A DNA stretch of 64,000 nucleotides from Ipomoea triloba (GCF_003576645.1 NC_044924.1:26998118-27062117), one strand, 5' to 3'; positions 43,555 to 55,700 are shown, counted from the first letter of the stretch. The notes: generated from the letters alone by a model not told the origin. Numbers and translations: made by a program.

Positions 43555-45275
43555 ATACATACAGTACATATACAATCTTAATAAGAGCCAATAAAGTTAG
43601 GGGTATAACGGGAAGAAAAAAATATTGGTAGTAATTATTTACTTAAATGAATGGTTCAATATTATTTTGATTTTAGTAATTTTTTATGATTTTCCTTCTT
43701 TACCCTCTATTATATTATTTTCTTCCCTTAGATAACCCCACATTCTATTAGTATAAACTTTAGTAACAGAATATTCTATTAATTTTTAACTTACCCATTA
43801 ATTTCTATAAGAAAGATCTTATTAGGTTCGAATCGCATTCCAATCAGAGTTAGCATAATTGTTAAATATATACTACGAATATGTTAGAGTATATTATTGA
43901 AAAATAAATAGCACACTCTATTAATAACTGTTAACAGTGAAGCAATTTTTTCCTCTCGCATTCCTTTGCGAGTTTTTCTTTCTTCTCCGTTTGTGAGAGT
44001 GTTTCCTTCTTCTCCAGTTGGTGTTTTGTCTCTGTTTGTGCTTTGTTGGTTTGTGTAGTATGGACCGGCGACGTCCAAAATCCTGTAGTAGCTCTTTCTT
44101 TTGTTGATCTTGATGATGAGGATATCACCCATTAGATTGGTAATATGCTTCTCTCGAATCTGCAGCAGAAGAACAAGAGTATTACACTTTGGGACGGTTA
44201 GTGACCGATAAACCTATTAAGTTCCTTTTCTTCAGGGGCACTATGGCTTCCATTTCGCGTCAGACTTTTGGCATGAATGTCAAAGAACTTTACTTTTTAT
44301 AGTGAGGATGATCTCACACGAATTTTTGAGGATGATCCCTAGGCCATTAAGCAAAGCTTATTATGTCTAAAACGGATCACGTTGGCTGAGGATCACGTTC
44401 ACAGGATCTCTCGTATGCAGGATGTGTGTTGCGTGAGTGCTGATTACTTCAACGACACTTTGAAACAGTGTCTTACTATTTTATTCCTAGATCAGTGAAC
44501 AAGATTTCTCATGCGTTAGCTAGAGCCACTCGTTCTCAAATTGGTCCTCTTTGTTGGTTGTTTTCTATTCCTCATTGTATTGAACATTTACTTTAATGAA
44601 AGTTATGCTTTTATCCTCAAAAAAAAAAATTAGTAGCTACAAAAAAAAAAATACATATGCATTTCTTTAATTTAAAATTCGATGTTTACAATGCCTTTAT
44701 TCAAAAAAAAAATTTATTCATTATCAAAAAAATTAAAAAAGAGATATAATTTCATTAATTAGTTATATTGTCTTTATTTTCTACAATAAAAATTATTCAT
44801 TATCAAAAATTTAGAAAAGAGATATAATTTCATTAGTTATATGTCTTTACTTTATACAATAAAAAATATTCATTATCAAAAAATTAAAAAAGGGATATAA
44901 TTTCGTTAGTTATATTGTCTTTATTTTATACAATGCAAAGATTCCTTATCTCCAAATTCATTAATTAATTATATTCATTACATTATTCATTGTCTTCTTT
45001 TTACTCTATCTTGTAATTAAATACGCCGTATCAAAGTTATAATACAGAATAATGTTATATATTTATTTACCAAGTATTTTATTAATAACATAGAAAAAAT
45101 TTTAAAAAAATATTTTGAAGAAAATCATATTCCATACTTGGGGAGGATTTGTTGACAAATAAGATATTCAAATAACTTAATAAATTGAAGCGGGAAACTA
45201 CCCCGTAATATTTTTTGGACTACATCACAGTTATTCACTTTAAAAGTAAATCGTATTAATTTATTAATATGATTT
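43555..45275. repeat. Right arm of the large inverted duplication (carries a LINE remnant)
   Basis: It is an inverted partner of 36338-40740. It contains about three to four AATTTCATTA...TTGTCTTTATTTT tandem units (44712-44945), mirroring the left arm, and is split at about 43925-44632 by a LINE remnant that the left arm lacks. Confidence 0.75.
43925..44632 (+). mobile_element. L1-type LINE remnant, 5' and 3' parts joined
   Basis: Early in the segment a broken frame reads VTDKPIKFLFFRGTMAS and FGMNVKELYF, typical of the DUF4283 part of plant L1 ORF1. Near its end it reads SHALARATRSQIGP and IPHCIEHLL, typical of the C-terminal RNase H end of ORF2. A poly-A tract follows (44620-44629). About 5 kb that should lie between is missing. 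Flanking duplications are not clear. Confidence 0.7.
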
Positions 45276-46585
45276 AAAATGTAAAAATTTTTATTACCAA
45301 AAATAGTGTTTATTTATACTATCATTTTTAGACTAAGTATTTAGACTATCATTTTTACAAATTACAAACATTTATTTTAGTGACAATTATAATCAACCTC
45401 TTTGATCATATATTATCTTGCATTCATATACTTTGAATTATCAATTTAAATAAACAAATTAACTAAATATGCTTAAATATCTCTTATATAATATTGTATT
45501 AATATGTTTTAAAGTACTTATTTAAAAATAAACATTGAACATTATCCTGCGAAAAAACTAGTATAATAATAATTATGACTCAAGAGTCAAGATGAGAAGA
45601 TGTCCAACAAAAATATAGTGGATACAAAAAACTTAATTGATTCAAACATGGGCTATTTACCACATACAACCCAACAACATAGAACATGTTTCATCTTATT
45701 ATTTGTAACTATTTGAACATTATATTCTAGATATATAATAGTAACTATATAAAATAATCGGTAAAAATTAAAGAGGGAGAGAGCATTTCAATATATTTTG
45801 ATTCTAAGCTTTCAAGGCCCCCGGCCTTTAAAAAATTCTTCTTCTACATTATTGATTTCTACAATATTACATTTAACCATTCAAACCAACTCAAATTCGG
45901 CCTATGATTATATGTTAGAATCATTAATGTTCATATTAATATTAACACCGCCTCGAAGCTCTTTAATTCAAATGATGTTTTAATAGCTTTCATTAGAATA
46001 AACATTATTTTTGTCTCAACTCTTTTGAAGATTTGTCATTAGATTAAAGAATGAATTTAAGAAATTTGTACCTTCTCAAAAGATGCTATTTCAATGTGTT
46101 AGTACAGTATTCGAGACATATAAATTACTATTATATTCCTTTAAAAAAAAATTGGCTACTTTTTCACCATGTGTATTTTATCTTCTCCTCTTCTCTCAGA
46201 AGGTTGAATTTTCAATCCCAAGTATCCCCTACAATCCGCCAAATGTACCATCTATCACTGTCAGAGGTGCTTTGGGATGATGTAAATCACGGTGACTCAA
46301 TGAATGTAAAAGTGATACTGTCAGAGGTACTTGACGACTTTTTTCAGAAAGTATATTTCTTTAAAAATGTATAATATTCTTATTTTTTTAATCAAGTAAT
46401 AGTCCTACCTACTTCAATTCATGTATAAGGTGTAAATTTCAACTCCAACAAAGGACTTAAAACAACCAAGTAATAGTCCTAACTACTTCATGTATAAGGT
46501 GCAAATTTCAACTCTTACAAAGGACTTAAATTTCTCTCAAAAAAACAAAGGACTTAAAAATCTATATGTAAATTATCCTGACTCA
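45276..46585. other. AT-rich intergenic DNA, no gene
   Basis: No domain is recognised. The open frame at 46051-46374 contains a short duplicated phrase (TCAGAGGTGCTT and TCAGAGGTACTT, 63 bp apart) but shows no family signature. A direct repeat around CAAGTAATAGTCCTA(C/A)CTACTTCA lies near 46394 and 46468. Confidence 0.35.
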
Positions 46586-46594
46586 TTTAAATAA

Positions 46595-47236
46595 GAGTTA
46601 ATTCCCAAAATGGTCCTCCGACTATAGCATTTTCTTAAATTGATCCCTTGATTTTTAATTGCACCCAAAGTGGTCCTCCGATTTTTTAATTTTAAGCCAA
46701 AATGGTCCTCCGTTAGTTTTGGCGTTAAGTAGGTGTTAAAATGAAGGGTAAAATTGGAAATTCAAGTTTTGTACTCCAATTTAAAGCAATATATGATTCC
46801 TTTCAACAGGTTGCACACTTATTTCTTCAAATTGGATTTTTGCTCTCCTAAATCTACAATCAAAATATGGGATAATTAACTAGAAGGCCAAAAAAGTTCA
46901 TCTTCAACTTCATCCACTAACTTTCAAAGGCAAAGATTTCTTGCCTTCTAGTTGATTATCCCACATTTTGATTGCAGATTTAGGAGAGTAAAAACCTAAT
47001 TTGAAGAAATATATGTGCATGCTATTGAAGGAAGTCATAGATTGCTTTAAATTGGAGTGCAAAACCTAAATTTTCAGTTTTACCCTTCATTTTAACACCT
47101 ACTTAACGTCAAAGCTAACGGATGACCATTTTGGCTTAAAATTCAAAAGTCGGAGGACCACTTTGGGTGCAATTAAAAATCAAGGGACCAATTTAAGAAA
47201 AGGTCATAGTCGGGGGACCATTTTGGGAATTAACTC
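46595..47236. mobile_element. Mutator-type foldback element with a perfect 9-bp duplication
   Basis: 642 bp consisting of two inverted arms of about 300 bp (ends GAGTTAATTCCCAAAATGG and its complement) around a centre near 46910. The 9-bp TTTAAATAA flanks both sides exactly (46586-46594 and 47237-47245). The GAGTTAAT ends are shared with 26781-27813 and 61157-62517, so these look like one broad superfamily. No coding capacity. Confidence 0.93.
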
Positions 47237-47409
47237 TTTAAATAAATATATATCAACAATTGGTATATATATCTCTTGTTGATATGATTAATAGAGGATA
47301 TTAGTCAATCCAAAACTTTTATGGTTATCTACAAATATTCAAATAATAAATAATGTTCTACATTTATATCTTAAAAATAAATAAAAGACCAAAAATATAA
47401 TTAGAACTA

Positions 47410-47815
47410 CTGTAATTTTTAGTCCCTCAACTATTATTTATTTCTCACATTTAATTTGATCTCTAATTATCAATTTTGTCACATTTAGTAACAAGTATAT
47501 TCTTGTTGCCACATTCGATACATTATGTCCGCTGTTCGCTAGAAAATGTAAATTTTCTCTCATCTAAGATTGCTACAAGGGAAAAATCTATCGTCCATTC
47601 AAATCTAAATACACAATAATATTACTAAAATTTTTCGTTGAAGCATTCCTACGTGAGAAAAAAATTGCATTTTCTAATGAGTGATTGCAAGAGATTTGGT
47701 TGGCAAGACTAAATGTGGCAATAAAAGCATGCTTATGCACCAAATGAGACAATTAATACTTTTGGATAAAATGTTGAAAGTAGATAATAGTTGAGGGACC
47801 GAAAGTGACAATAAC
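47410..47815. mobile_element. Foldback MITE-like inverted repeat
   Basis: TTTTTAGTCCCTCAACTATTAT near the left edge and ATAATAGTTGAGGGACCGAAAG near the right edge are inverted copies. The middle is partly self-complementary. No clear target duplication. Confidence 0.55.
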
Positions 47816-47904
47816 TCAAATAATTATTTTCCTTCATTGCTAAATACAATATGATTACTTGTAGACCAATAAAAGAGATAATATCTAAAATAGTCTCTCA
47901 ACTA

Positions 47905-48075
47905 TGTCATAATTCCCAATTTAGTCCCCATCTATCAATTCATCCAAAACTACCCTTTAACTATGCAAAATTTATTAAATTTAGTACACATGAGGACTAA
48001 ATTGAATAAGTTTTACCTGCCCGACCAATGGATAAATTGATACTCATAACCAAATTGAAAATTATGACATAGTAC
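47905..48075. mobile_element. Short foldback MITE-like inverted repeat
   Basis: ACTATGTCATAATTCCCAAT and a complementary ATTGAAAATTATGACATAGT face each other about 120 bp apart. Edges are approximate. Confidence 0.5.
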
Positions 48076-48769
48076 ATCAGAAGATCACTTTTCATAGTAA
48101 CTCCCACTAAAACGTTCACCCCCAACCATTTTATTTTAAGTGATAAGGGAAATTCGCAGTCACTATCCAAAGGTGTGCACTGGATAAAGTCCACCCTGTG
48201 ACCCTAGATAATAAAGAACCACAATGATGGAAGTAAATTAGCTGCATATTAGTTGCATATGTTACGTTGCTTATAGCAAAGCGACTCAAACCAAGAAAGC
48301 CAATAGGCTACCAAGAAAGTCAATAGGTTGCTCCCGCAACATTTTTAATCTTATAATAAGTTGACAACACATGCAATATAATCATTATCCACCAATAGAA
48401 AAACCTAAATTATAATAGATATATGAATGCCAAATGATAGTAGTGTCCCGGATTAGGAGCAAGACCAGTGGCTAGTATCTATCAAAGTGGGTAACCATTG
48501 TTTTTATCTTTACTTGGTCAAAACACCCATACCTTTGGTTCTCCTCACATAAAGGAGGAGACCTTCATCATATTAAAAGCCCTTATAACTCCCTACTTTT
48601 ACTCTCAAAATATTTATACCAATTTTTCTCTTCTATTTCCAACCCAAAGAGGAAACTAGCTTAAGAGTACTGCAAAACAACACTTTATAATATTAAGAGA
48701 GGTTGAAACATTTTTTTTAATTTATTTTTTTTAAAAAAAATTAGTTTGTTTGGTGAGAAAGACAACAAG

Positions 48770-51077
48770 ATGACAATGGAAGCTGTGGCAGTGGCAGTGG
48801 CACCCCAGCCAGCAACAAACAACACTGAAACACAGAAGAAAAATAGGATTCAAGTTTCTAACACCAAGAAACCCCTCTTCTTTTATGTCAATCTTGCCAA
48901 GGTTTTTGTTCCTTGCTTGAATTTATCCAATTTATGGGGGGAAATGAATGTGAAAATCATGAATTATGACTCGCCAAATTTGGGTGGGTGGATGTTGATT
49001 CTCGGAGAAAATACAAGTTTGAAATCATTTAAATGTGTCGTTGCATGTTCGTCGTGTTTTTTTCAGATATGTTTTTTTTGTTAAAAGTGAGTTTGAAGTA
49101 ATTTGTCTTTGGTTTTTTTTTTTTTTTCATTTTGTTTTCTTTTTTCTAAATATTATTTTTAATAGTAATGTGATAATGAAAATGATTTTAACAATTTTAT
49201 CTAAATTATTGTAGTTTAAAAGTGAGTTTGAAAGTAATTTTTCTTCAGCATTGTGTTTTTTCTAGATTTTTTGTTTTAATAATAAAGTGACATTGAAAAT
49301 GATTTTAACAAATTATCAAAATTATTGTATTTTAAAAGTGAGTTTCAAGTACCCGTGTTTTATGTGTTTTTTCTAGATTTTTTTTTATTAATAATGTGAC
49401 AATTAAATTGATTTTAACAATTTTATTGAAATTGTTGTAGTTTAAAAGTTCTCCTGAAAATCCCCTTAGCTTCTTCATTTATGCTTGTATAATTATCATA
49501 TGATGTATTAATTTCATATGATTCATATGAGGTAAAAATAATGTGTTTTATCATTTGCTTGCAGAGGTATATTCAGCAGCATAATGAGGTTGAACTATCT
49601 GCTCTGGGCATGGGTAAAATTTCATCTGTCAATCCCTTTTCACTTAATAACCTTAACAATTCCTTCCTTTATTATTAAGTATAACATACATGGCACCCTA
49701 GAAAAATTCATAAAATTCTCACTATGCATTTTGTGCATATGTAATCATCAATCTAGGATATAAATCCATGAATCTATAAAAATTATGAAAAATCTCAAAA
49801 TTCAATCCTCGTGTCTGCCTAATGGCGTGGGTCGTGCACTCTCATCTCTTAAGAGAAGTTGGGAGTTCGAAACTCTCTTATGAAAAAACCAATATGCAAG
49901 GTTATCAAGGTGTCGCCTAGGGCGATGCCTAGGCGTCTGGGCGGTCGACAACGACCGCCTAATCTGCTCGCCTGCCTAGAACAAAATGGCCGGCAAAGTC
50001 GCCGGAAACAACCGCACGCGCCGGCGCGTGACGGCGGAGCAGTTTGGAGATGGTGGCGCGTGACGGCGCGAGCCCTCTGGTGGCGATCGGACTTCTTGTC
50101 GTGGTGTATATTTTTCCTGTACATATCTAGTCTGATTTTTCTATGCCTGTGTATACATACATAGAAAGGACCCAAAAAAGAAAAAAAGTAAGGATTCTTG
50201 AGCTGCCCAATATAGTGCAAGTCTCAGTGAACTTTTGGGTTGCCCAATGCAATACAAGTTTCGAGGAATATTAATATGGCATTTGACATTTAATATTAAT
50301 TGGTTTAAATCTGAATATATATATATATATATATATATATTACTCATCGCCTAAGCGGTCGACGGCATCTTGCCTAGAAAGTTCACCTTGATAACCTTGC
50401 CAACTAGAAAGTTCACCTTGATAATCTTGCCAATATGACCAGCACTTTGCCCCTTAATTGGATTGGCTTGGTGCAAATAGGGATTAGTCAGACCAAAAAC
50501 CGGGGAAAAAAGAAAAAGAAAGAGAGTGTCCAATTCCATGTAATACAATAACCTATTTTCACCCTTTAATTGAACAATCCCCTTCAATGAAAATTACAGC
50601 AATCACCACAGTAGTTACAGTTGCTGAGATTCTGAAGAACAATGGATTTGCAACTGAGAAGAGTAAGTATTCTCTTTCACTCTCCTCTTTTTACCCTGCA
50701 AATCTCCCATTCTTGTTAACAAAAAAAAGTAAAAAACTTTCAATGCCTACAAATGGTGCAGAGGTTTTAACATCCACAGTTGGAATGAAAGACGAAGCAA
50801 AAGGCCGCATGGTTCAGAAAGCGAGGGTAACATACAGAAAATTCTCGTCCTGTTTTGTTTTTTCGTTTTTTTTTTTTTTTTCCTTTTTTTTTGTAAGTGT
50901 AACATTGGCTAACTAACTATTCAGATCGAGATCGTGCTGGGAAAAACCGAAAAGTTCGACAAATTAATGGCACCGAACAACAATAATGCAGCAGCAGCTG
51001 AAGCAGCGGAACAAGCAACAAACAAGAACGAGAACAACCTCGTCATCAAGGAGGAAAACAAGCTGCAGCCACAGTAG
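48770..51077 (+). CDS. Alba-domain DNA/RNA-binding protein, five exons
   Basis: Exons 48770-48901, 49565-49613, 50600-50662, 50762-50826 and 50925-51077 join in frame with GT-AG introns to 153 aa. The Alba fold covers about residues 25-112: RIQVSNTKKPLFFYVNLAK, RYIQQHNEVELSALGMAI, TTVVTVAEILKNNGFA, then VGMKDEAKGRMVQKARIEIV and LGKTEKFDKL. The tail (NNNNAAAAEAAEQ and a charged end) is low complexity. Plant Alba proteins of this short class bind nucleic acid as dimers in nucleus and cytoplasm and are linked to R-loop and mRNA handling. The ATG at 48770 is chosen because 48746 is not an ATG; a second ATG follows at 48776. Intron 2 holds a SINE-like fragment and an hAT element. It resembles Arabidopsis At2g34160-type proteins. 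Confidence 0.93.
49812..49888 (+). mobile_element. tRNA-derived SINE fragment in Alba intron 2
   Basis: TAATGGCGTGGGTCG resembles an A box and GGGAGTTCGAAACTC a B box about 45 bp later. It is similar to the SINE split at 13951/21253. It directly abuts the hAT element that starts at 49897. The 3' part seems to be missing. Confidence 0.55.
49897..50429. mobile_element. hAT element with a perfect 8-bp duplication in Alba intron 2
   Basis: 533 bp with inverted ends CAAGGTTATCAAGGTG and CACCTTGATAATCTTG. CCAATATG flanks both sides exactly (49889-49896 and 50430-50437). Inside are GC-rich CGCCTAGGC/GCGGTCGAC motifs near both ends, a GC-rich block (49980-50095), and a (TA)n tract at 50316-50342. 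The right end carries an extra tandem copy of its terminal about 37 bp. It would be removed with intron 2. Confidence 0.9.
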
Positions 51078-51954
51078 TAGCATATTTCTACGCCCGAAAA
51101 CTCATACTTACTGTATCTCAGTCTGGATATGAGTATACTATACTATTCTTCTGCTATTACATATTTTATTCGCTATAAGAGATAAAGATATATATAAATA
51201 TATATTTATAGTGCGAAGCCACAGCAAGGGCGAACCCTCCCCCTGGGTTGCCAGGGCTGTAGGTGCACCTCACTAGTTTTTTGTATCATTTTTGCAGTTT
51301 CTTTTTCAGACTTGTATCTTTTCAAGATACAGCACATATATAATATTGTGTTTTTTTTTTTGTTAGTAGAAATCGTTGTTTTCTTTACTATTTCTGCAAA
51401 TTGGAACAGATCCAAACTTTTTTTTTTTATTTTCTCAGAATATTTACACAAATGAAAGTCATAGATTAAAAAAAAAAGTATACCATTATAGTGTGAGCTT
51501 ACTCAAAAGTTCCTGCCCACATACAATGATACCCTAAAATCCTTGAAGGGAGTCACCAATGAGGACGCTTTTCGAATTTTAAATTTTCAAGCAATCTGAA
51601 GGAAAACAAACTAAAACGAGAAAGAAACGAAACGTAAATAAATCTTCAATGTGCTGTTCCTATGAGAAAGCAGATGAGATTGTACACTCACATAGTTCTT
51701 TGCTGACAGTGAAGCTGCGATCCTCGTCTCGGGAAAGTCAACTCGTACACTTTTATCCATTTGAATCTGTGATGATATAAAAAGGAATGTCAATTAATAG
51801 ATATAAAAAAAAAATAAAAAAAATTTACATAATAATGTATTCCCGGTGGGCAGATTTGGTATCCAAAACGGATTATTGTTTCAAAGGAAATGCACATTGA
51901 CATATAAATATGCCACAATAGCTAATATTAGCGTTAAATTTAAGTGTTCACCTT
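51078..51954. other. Convergent 3' region between the Alba and myosin-binding-protein genes
   Basis: Only about 880 bp separate the two stop codons, so the two 3' UTRs may come close or overlap. A minus-strand open stretch at about 51690-51775 preceded by CACAG could be an alternative or UTR exon of the myosin-binding-protein gene, but it has no known domain. Confidence 0.4.
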
Positions 51955-54927
51955 TTAGCACGAGAGTTGATCTTTTCTCGAATGTAACTTTTGCAAGTAA
52001 CCAGCTATCTCCCGAATGAACTTAACCCCTTCTTCCCCGTTCCCAAGAGAGTTGATGGAATGCTGAATTATGTTGTGTTCTGCCTCGAGCAGTTTTAATC
52101 TGTCGGTCAAAGTCGACAGCTCGTTTCTTAGTGCATCCAACTCGATACCTCCGGCCACGTTTCTGAGTTTGTGAGGTAACGTGGATGGTTCTTGAGAACA
52201 AGGGATTCCTTTTTCTTTTATTGCATCTTGTTGCAAATGACCCGCTTCTATTTCGCTATTTCCTTGACAATCCTCCCTATGGTCAAGTTCGACGGGATTA
52301 CTCACATTAACCCATTCCTCGGCTGAAAATTCACCATTAATCATATCTGCAGCAGCGTTGTTAGAAAATAGACGCAGCTCCTCTTCCAATTTCTTCACAC
52401 ATCTCGTAATGTATAATTTTTCGTTTTCGAAATCAAGGATCGAGCTTCCCGCCATTGGTTTCGCCATCTCCCGCTTTGTATCGCCATCTGCATTGCCGAG
52501 AATATCATCACTAATTCGTGTGCGAGTTTCCTCTAAATTCTCGGCCCTGATTTCCTCTATAGTTGCCTCCACATCCTTCAAGAGAGTAATGTCACCGTAT
52601 TTCTTTTTATATTCTCCAAGATCACCTTCTAAATCTTGTATAATTTTCTCCATCTCCACGACATTTTCGTTCGCTTTCTGAAGCGCTTCGTTGTCGAAGT
52701 CGGCTTGCTCCTCCATCATTCTTAGGCACTGCAAGGCTTCCATCTGAAGTGCCGCTTTTTCTTCTTGCAATCTAGTAATCATCGCCATTGCTTGATTTGC
52801 CGCAACGGCAGAAGCACTTCTCTCCTCTTCCAATTCTTTGTACAACGCACCAATAAATCTCTTGTCGTGCTCCACTTGTCGTTTCAATCTATCCACCATA
52901 CTTTCGCCTTCAATTTCACTCACCGTGCTTCCGTCTAGCGAGATATTAGACTCGTTTCTCTCAAGCGAGATCTTTCTTTGGATCATCTGTATACTGAGAG
53001 ACGTGGAACCATCAGAACCTTTAAGCTCATCGCTATTCACAGACAGTCTGGTCCCGATATCATTTAATGAAGACTCAATTCCCCGGTTAGCAGAAAATTG
53101 CGACAGCAGGAGCTTCAAGTCTTCACTGTTTTGCGTAGAATCCTTAAAGGACATCTGCTTCAAAAACTTCCCCGAGAGTTGCCTTACCCTACCACTGGTA
53201 GCCAACTTATAAGCATCACCTAAATCCAAAAAAGACGTAGCCATCTGTGCACTAGTGTCAGTTGTGTCGGGCTTAGAATCCAACGGTGTTTCACTTGACG
53301 GAATAAAATCACTCCCTGACTTGGGCGTTTCCTTCTCCAACTCTATGGTCATTGTTGCAACAGCTGCCGTAAAAAAGCAAGGATGGGTGAGATCTAATAT
53401 CTGAATGTTTTTAGTATGTTTAACAATTCTTATTTATACTTTTAGGTTGATTCATAATTCATTTACGGAAACCTATTGAAGTTAGGTAATTACATCATTA
53501 AAATCACTAGTTATCGTTAAATAAACAGTTAAAATTAACCAAATTTGGAAGAAAGTAATTGTTAATATAGGTAAATGTCTAAAACTATGCACCTATCTGC
53601 AGTAATATAAATATGTTTCAGGACATCTGATTTTATATATGGAATATGTTGAGTCCCACAAAATATAAGAGAGAACATATGAATTTATAAGGCCATGAGT
53701 TAAACTAGCTAATTGATTGGATTCAATCTTTCAGTGTGGTTTTGCCCTTTTGTGCATTATAACCCAATTGAGTGACCTTGAACCAATCTAAGATTATGAC
53801 ATTGGTATCAGAGCTTGTTCGGTCCATTTTGTGTCTTTGTGTCTACCAGTGGTATATTTCAAGTGGTCACCCAGTTAGATTCAAAATGGAGGCCATGGGT
53901 TAGACTAGCTAATTGATTGGATTCAATAAAATTAAAAAGTTAACTTACCGGACTCAAGTTTAGGTGACGGAGGGACCTCAACGAAAGATGTAAGTTTAGA
54001 TGGTGCAGATATTTCGGGGACACATTCAGCTTGACTCAAATTAATCTCCCTTAACTCATGGCCAACATCTTGAGCCAAAACTTGATTAGAAGGCGGTACA
54101 GACACTGAAGATGGATGTATCAATTTCTCGGATGTCAAGTCCTCAGCTACGGTAATATTTTGAGGTTCTGGATGTATACATCGATCAATTGAATCCGGTT
54201 TGGAATTCTCCCTTTCACGAACCACATCAGCATTTTCATCGTCTGAAATTGCAGCATCGGATTCGCTCTCAGAAGTAATCCTGACATTTTTGTATTCTGA
54301 GAGAGGAAATTGATGAAACCGGTTCCTCATCTCCTCGTCATCCCTATCATCCGCATTCTCCACAGGCAAAGGTGAATCAATTTTACCCGCCTCGGAACCA
54401 AAAGATGTAATCTGAAGCAACTTTCGGGCAAAACCCTTAGAACCGCACTGCTCCTTGCAGCAAAAGCAGTTTCTTTTGCTCGAACAGTCCTCTAGTAAAG
54501 GATCCTCATCAACAAGGTGAGCATCTGCACCTAGTTTCCCCGCTATTGATCTATACATTTCCGTGTTTAATTTATCTAAGGTTTCAAATGAGAAGAGGCA
54601 CCTTTCACACATTCCACGGGCATCAACAAGGTTATCGTGAAGATGGCAATGAACCAACGAAGAGATGTTCAACTTGTGGTTGTAGCAGACCAAATCCCAG
54701 TAAAAGCCCGCTCTTTCCTTGCCCAGAACACGATCCATCCTCGAGCAAAACAAACACGGGATTTGCAACCGACAATATAGGGCAAACTTGGTGATCAAAT
54801 AACCAAAACCACCATCAATAAACAGCATAAAGATAAGCACCCACTCAAAAAATGCCGATGATAATGCTGTTACTATACTAGGGACAACCTTATCCCAACA
54901 TCTAACCATTGGCCTCCTCGCTTCCAT
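51955..54927 (-). CDS. MYOB: GTD-binding (DUF593) membrane myosin-binding protein, two exons
   Basis: Exon 1 (54927-53949) and exon 2 (53363-51955) join in frame through a GT-AG intron to 795 aa. An N-terminal hydrophobic anchor lies at about residues 13-50 (ALSSAFFEWVLIFMLFIDGG), followed by the family's cysteine motif CRLQIPCLFCSRMDRVLG and CHLHDNLVDARGMCERCLFS. A long acidic Ser-rich linker leads to the GTD-binding coiled coil at about 480-585 (SMVDRLKRQVEHDKRFIGAL, YKELEEERSASAVAANQAMA, KAALQMEALQCLRMMEEQAD), with more coiled coil near the C-terminus. Plant MYOB proteins tether class XI myosins to endomembrane vesicles; maize FLOURY1 is a relative. Translation starts at the first ATG (MEARRPMV); the open frame before it lacks an ATG. 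Confidence 0.92.
53647..53930 (+). mobile_element. TRIM-like LTR remnant in the MYOB intron
   Basis: A 155-bp LTR-like unit begins TGTTGAGTCCCACA and ends TTATGACA (53647-53801), followed by primer site TGGTATCAGAGC (53803-53814). After about 75 bp of internal DNA, a 38-bp part of the LTR (GGCCATGGGTTAGACTAGC...) recurs at 53892-53929. Short LTRs, a tRNA-Met primer site and no coding space are TRIM features. The second LTR is incomplete and no duplication is seen. It sits in the only coding-region intron of the MYOB gene. Confidence 0.65.
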
Positions 54928-55700
54928 TCTGATTCCAAACTCCAGAACAAAACTCGAGTGCCCAAAGTGCAATAAATCCAATTTTTTCTCAAAATCAAAT
55001 CAGCAGGCAACTCTGTAATTCAACATATATCATTAAAAACTTCACAAAGTACCATCTATCACAACAACAACAAAAAAATAAAATAAAATAAATTACATCT
55101 CTTATCTTTCTAGGTTGTTATATGTTAACCATGAATCATGACAAGGCAAATTAAAGTTCAATTATACTACATTATTACTCAAAGGGTCAACATGTGCAAC
55201 CACAAACATTAATTTTCACAAATAGGCTATTTCTCCTTCCAAATTTACAACATACCTGATTATATAGTACTATATGTTATTGAATGACTGATTGAACTTA
55301 TGTATATGCACAGTTTACACCAGAATCTGAAAAAATTCAAAAAAAAAAAAATTAAATAAATAAATAAGCTCCATCAACAGAACTTAATCAAATTATCATA
55401 CTAAAAAAAAAACCATCTCCCAAACAAGATCCAGAAGCATGTAACCCTTGAAAATTTTACCAAAAACACAAAAGATTCCAAAAACAAGCAGTCAACCAAT
55501 ACCAAATTGCAGGAAAAAAAAAAAGCCCAGAAATTTAAAAAATAAAATAAAATGATCCCTTTGCATATAAACAGAGATAGAAAGTAGTGCAATTTTCAGG
55601 AGAAGTCAAAGACAGTGAAAGGGAAGAAGAAGCAGACCTGATCATCAAATGAAACAGTGCCAAGTGTCCACCCAAACAAGATTTTGCAATCAATTTGAGA
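54928..55700 (-). promoter_or_regulatory. 5' UTR with a probable UTR intron of the MYOB gene
   Basis: On the minus strand, ATTACAG/AGTTGCCTG near 55008 looks like an acceptor, and ATCAG/GTCTGC near 55636 could be a donor-side exon edge in a CT-rich leader (TCTTCTTCTTCCC). This suggests a 5' UTR intron of about 0.6 kb. It is inferred from consensus only. Confidence 0.4.

Noticed and set aside
46051..46374. 107-aa plus-strand open frame
   Set aside because: AT-rich, no recognisable domain, another frame is open over the same stretch, and it contains a recent local duplication; not enough to call a gene.
49859..50164. 101-aa open frame in the Alba intron
   Set aside because: It crosses the left end of the hAT element and its GC-rich block; no domain and no splice link to the Alba exons.
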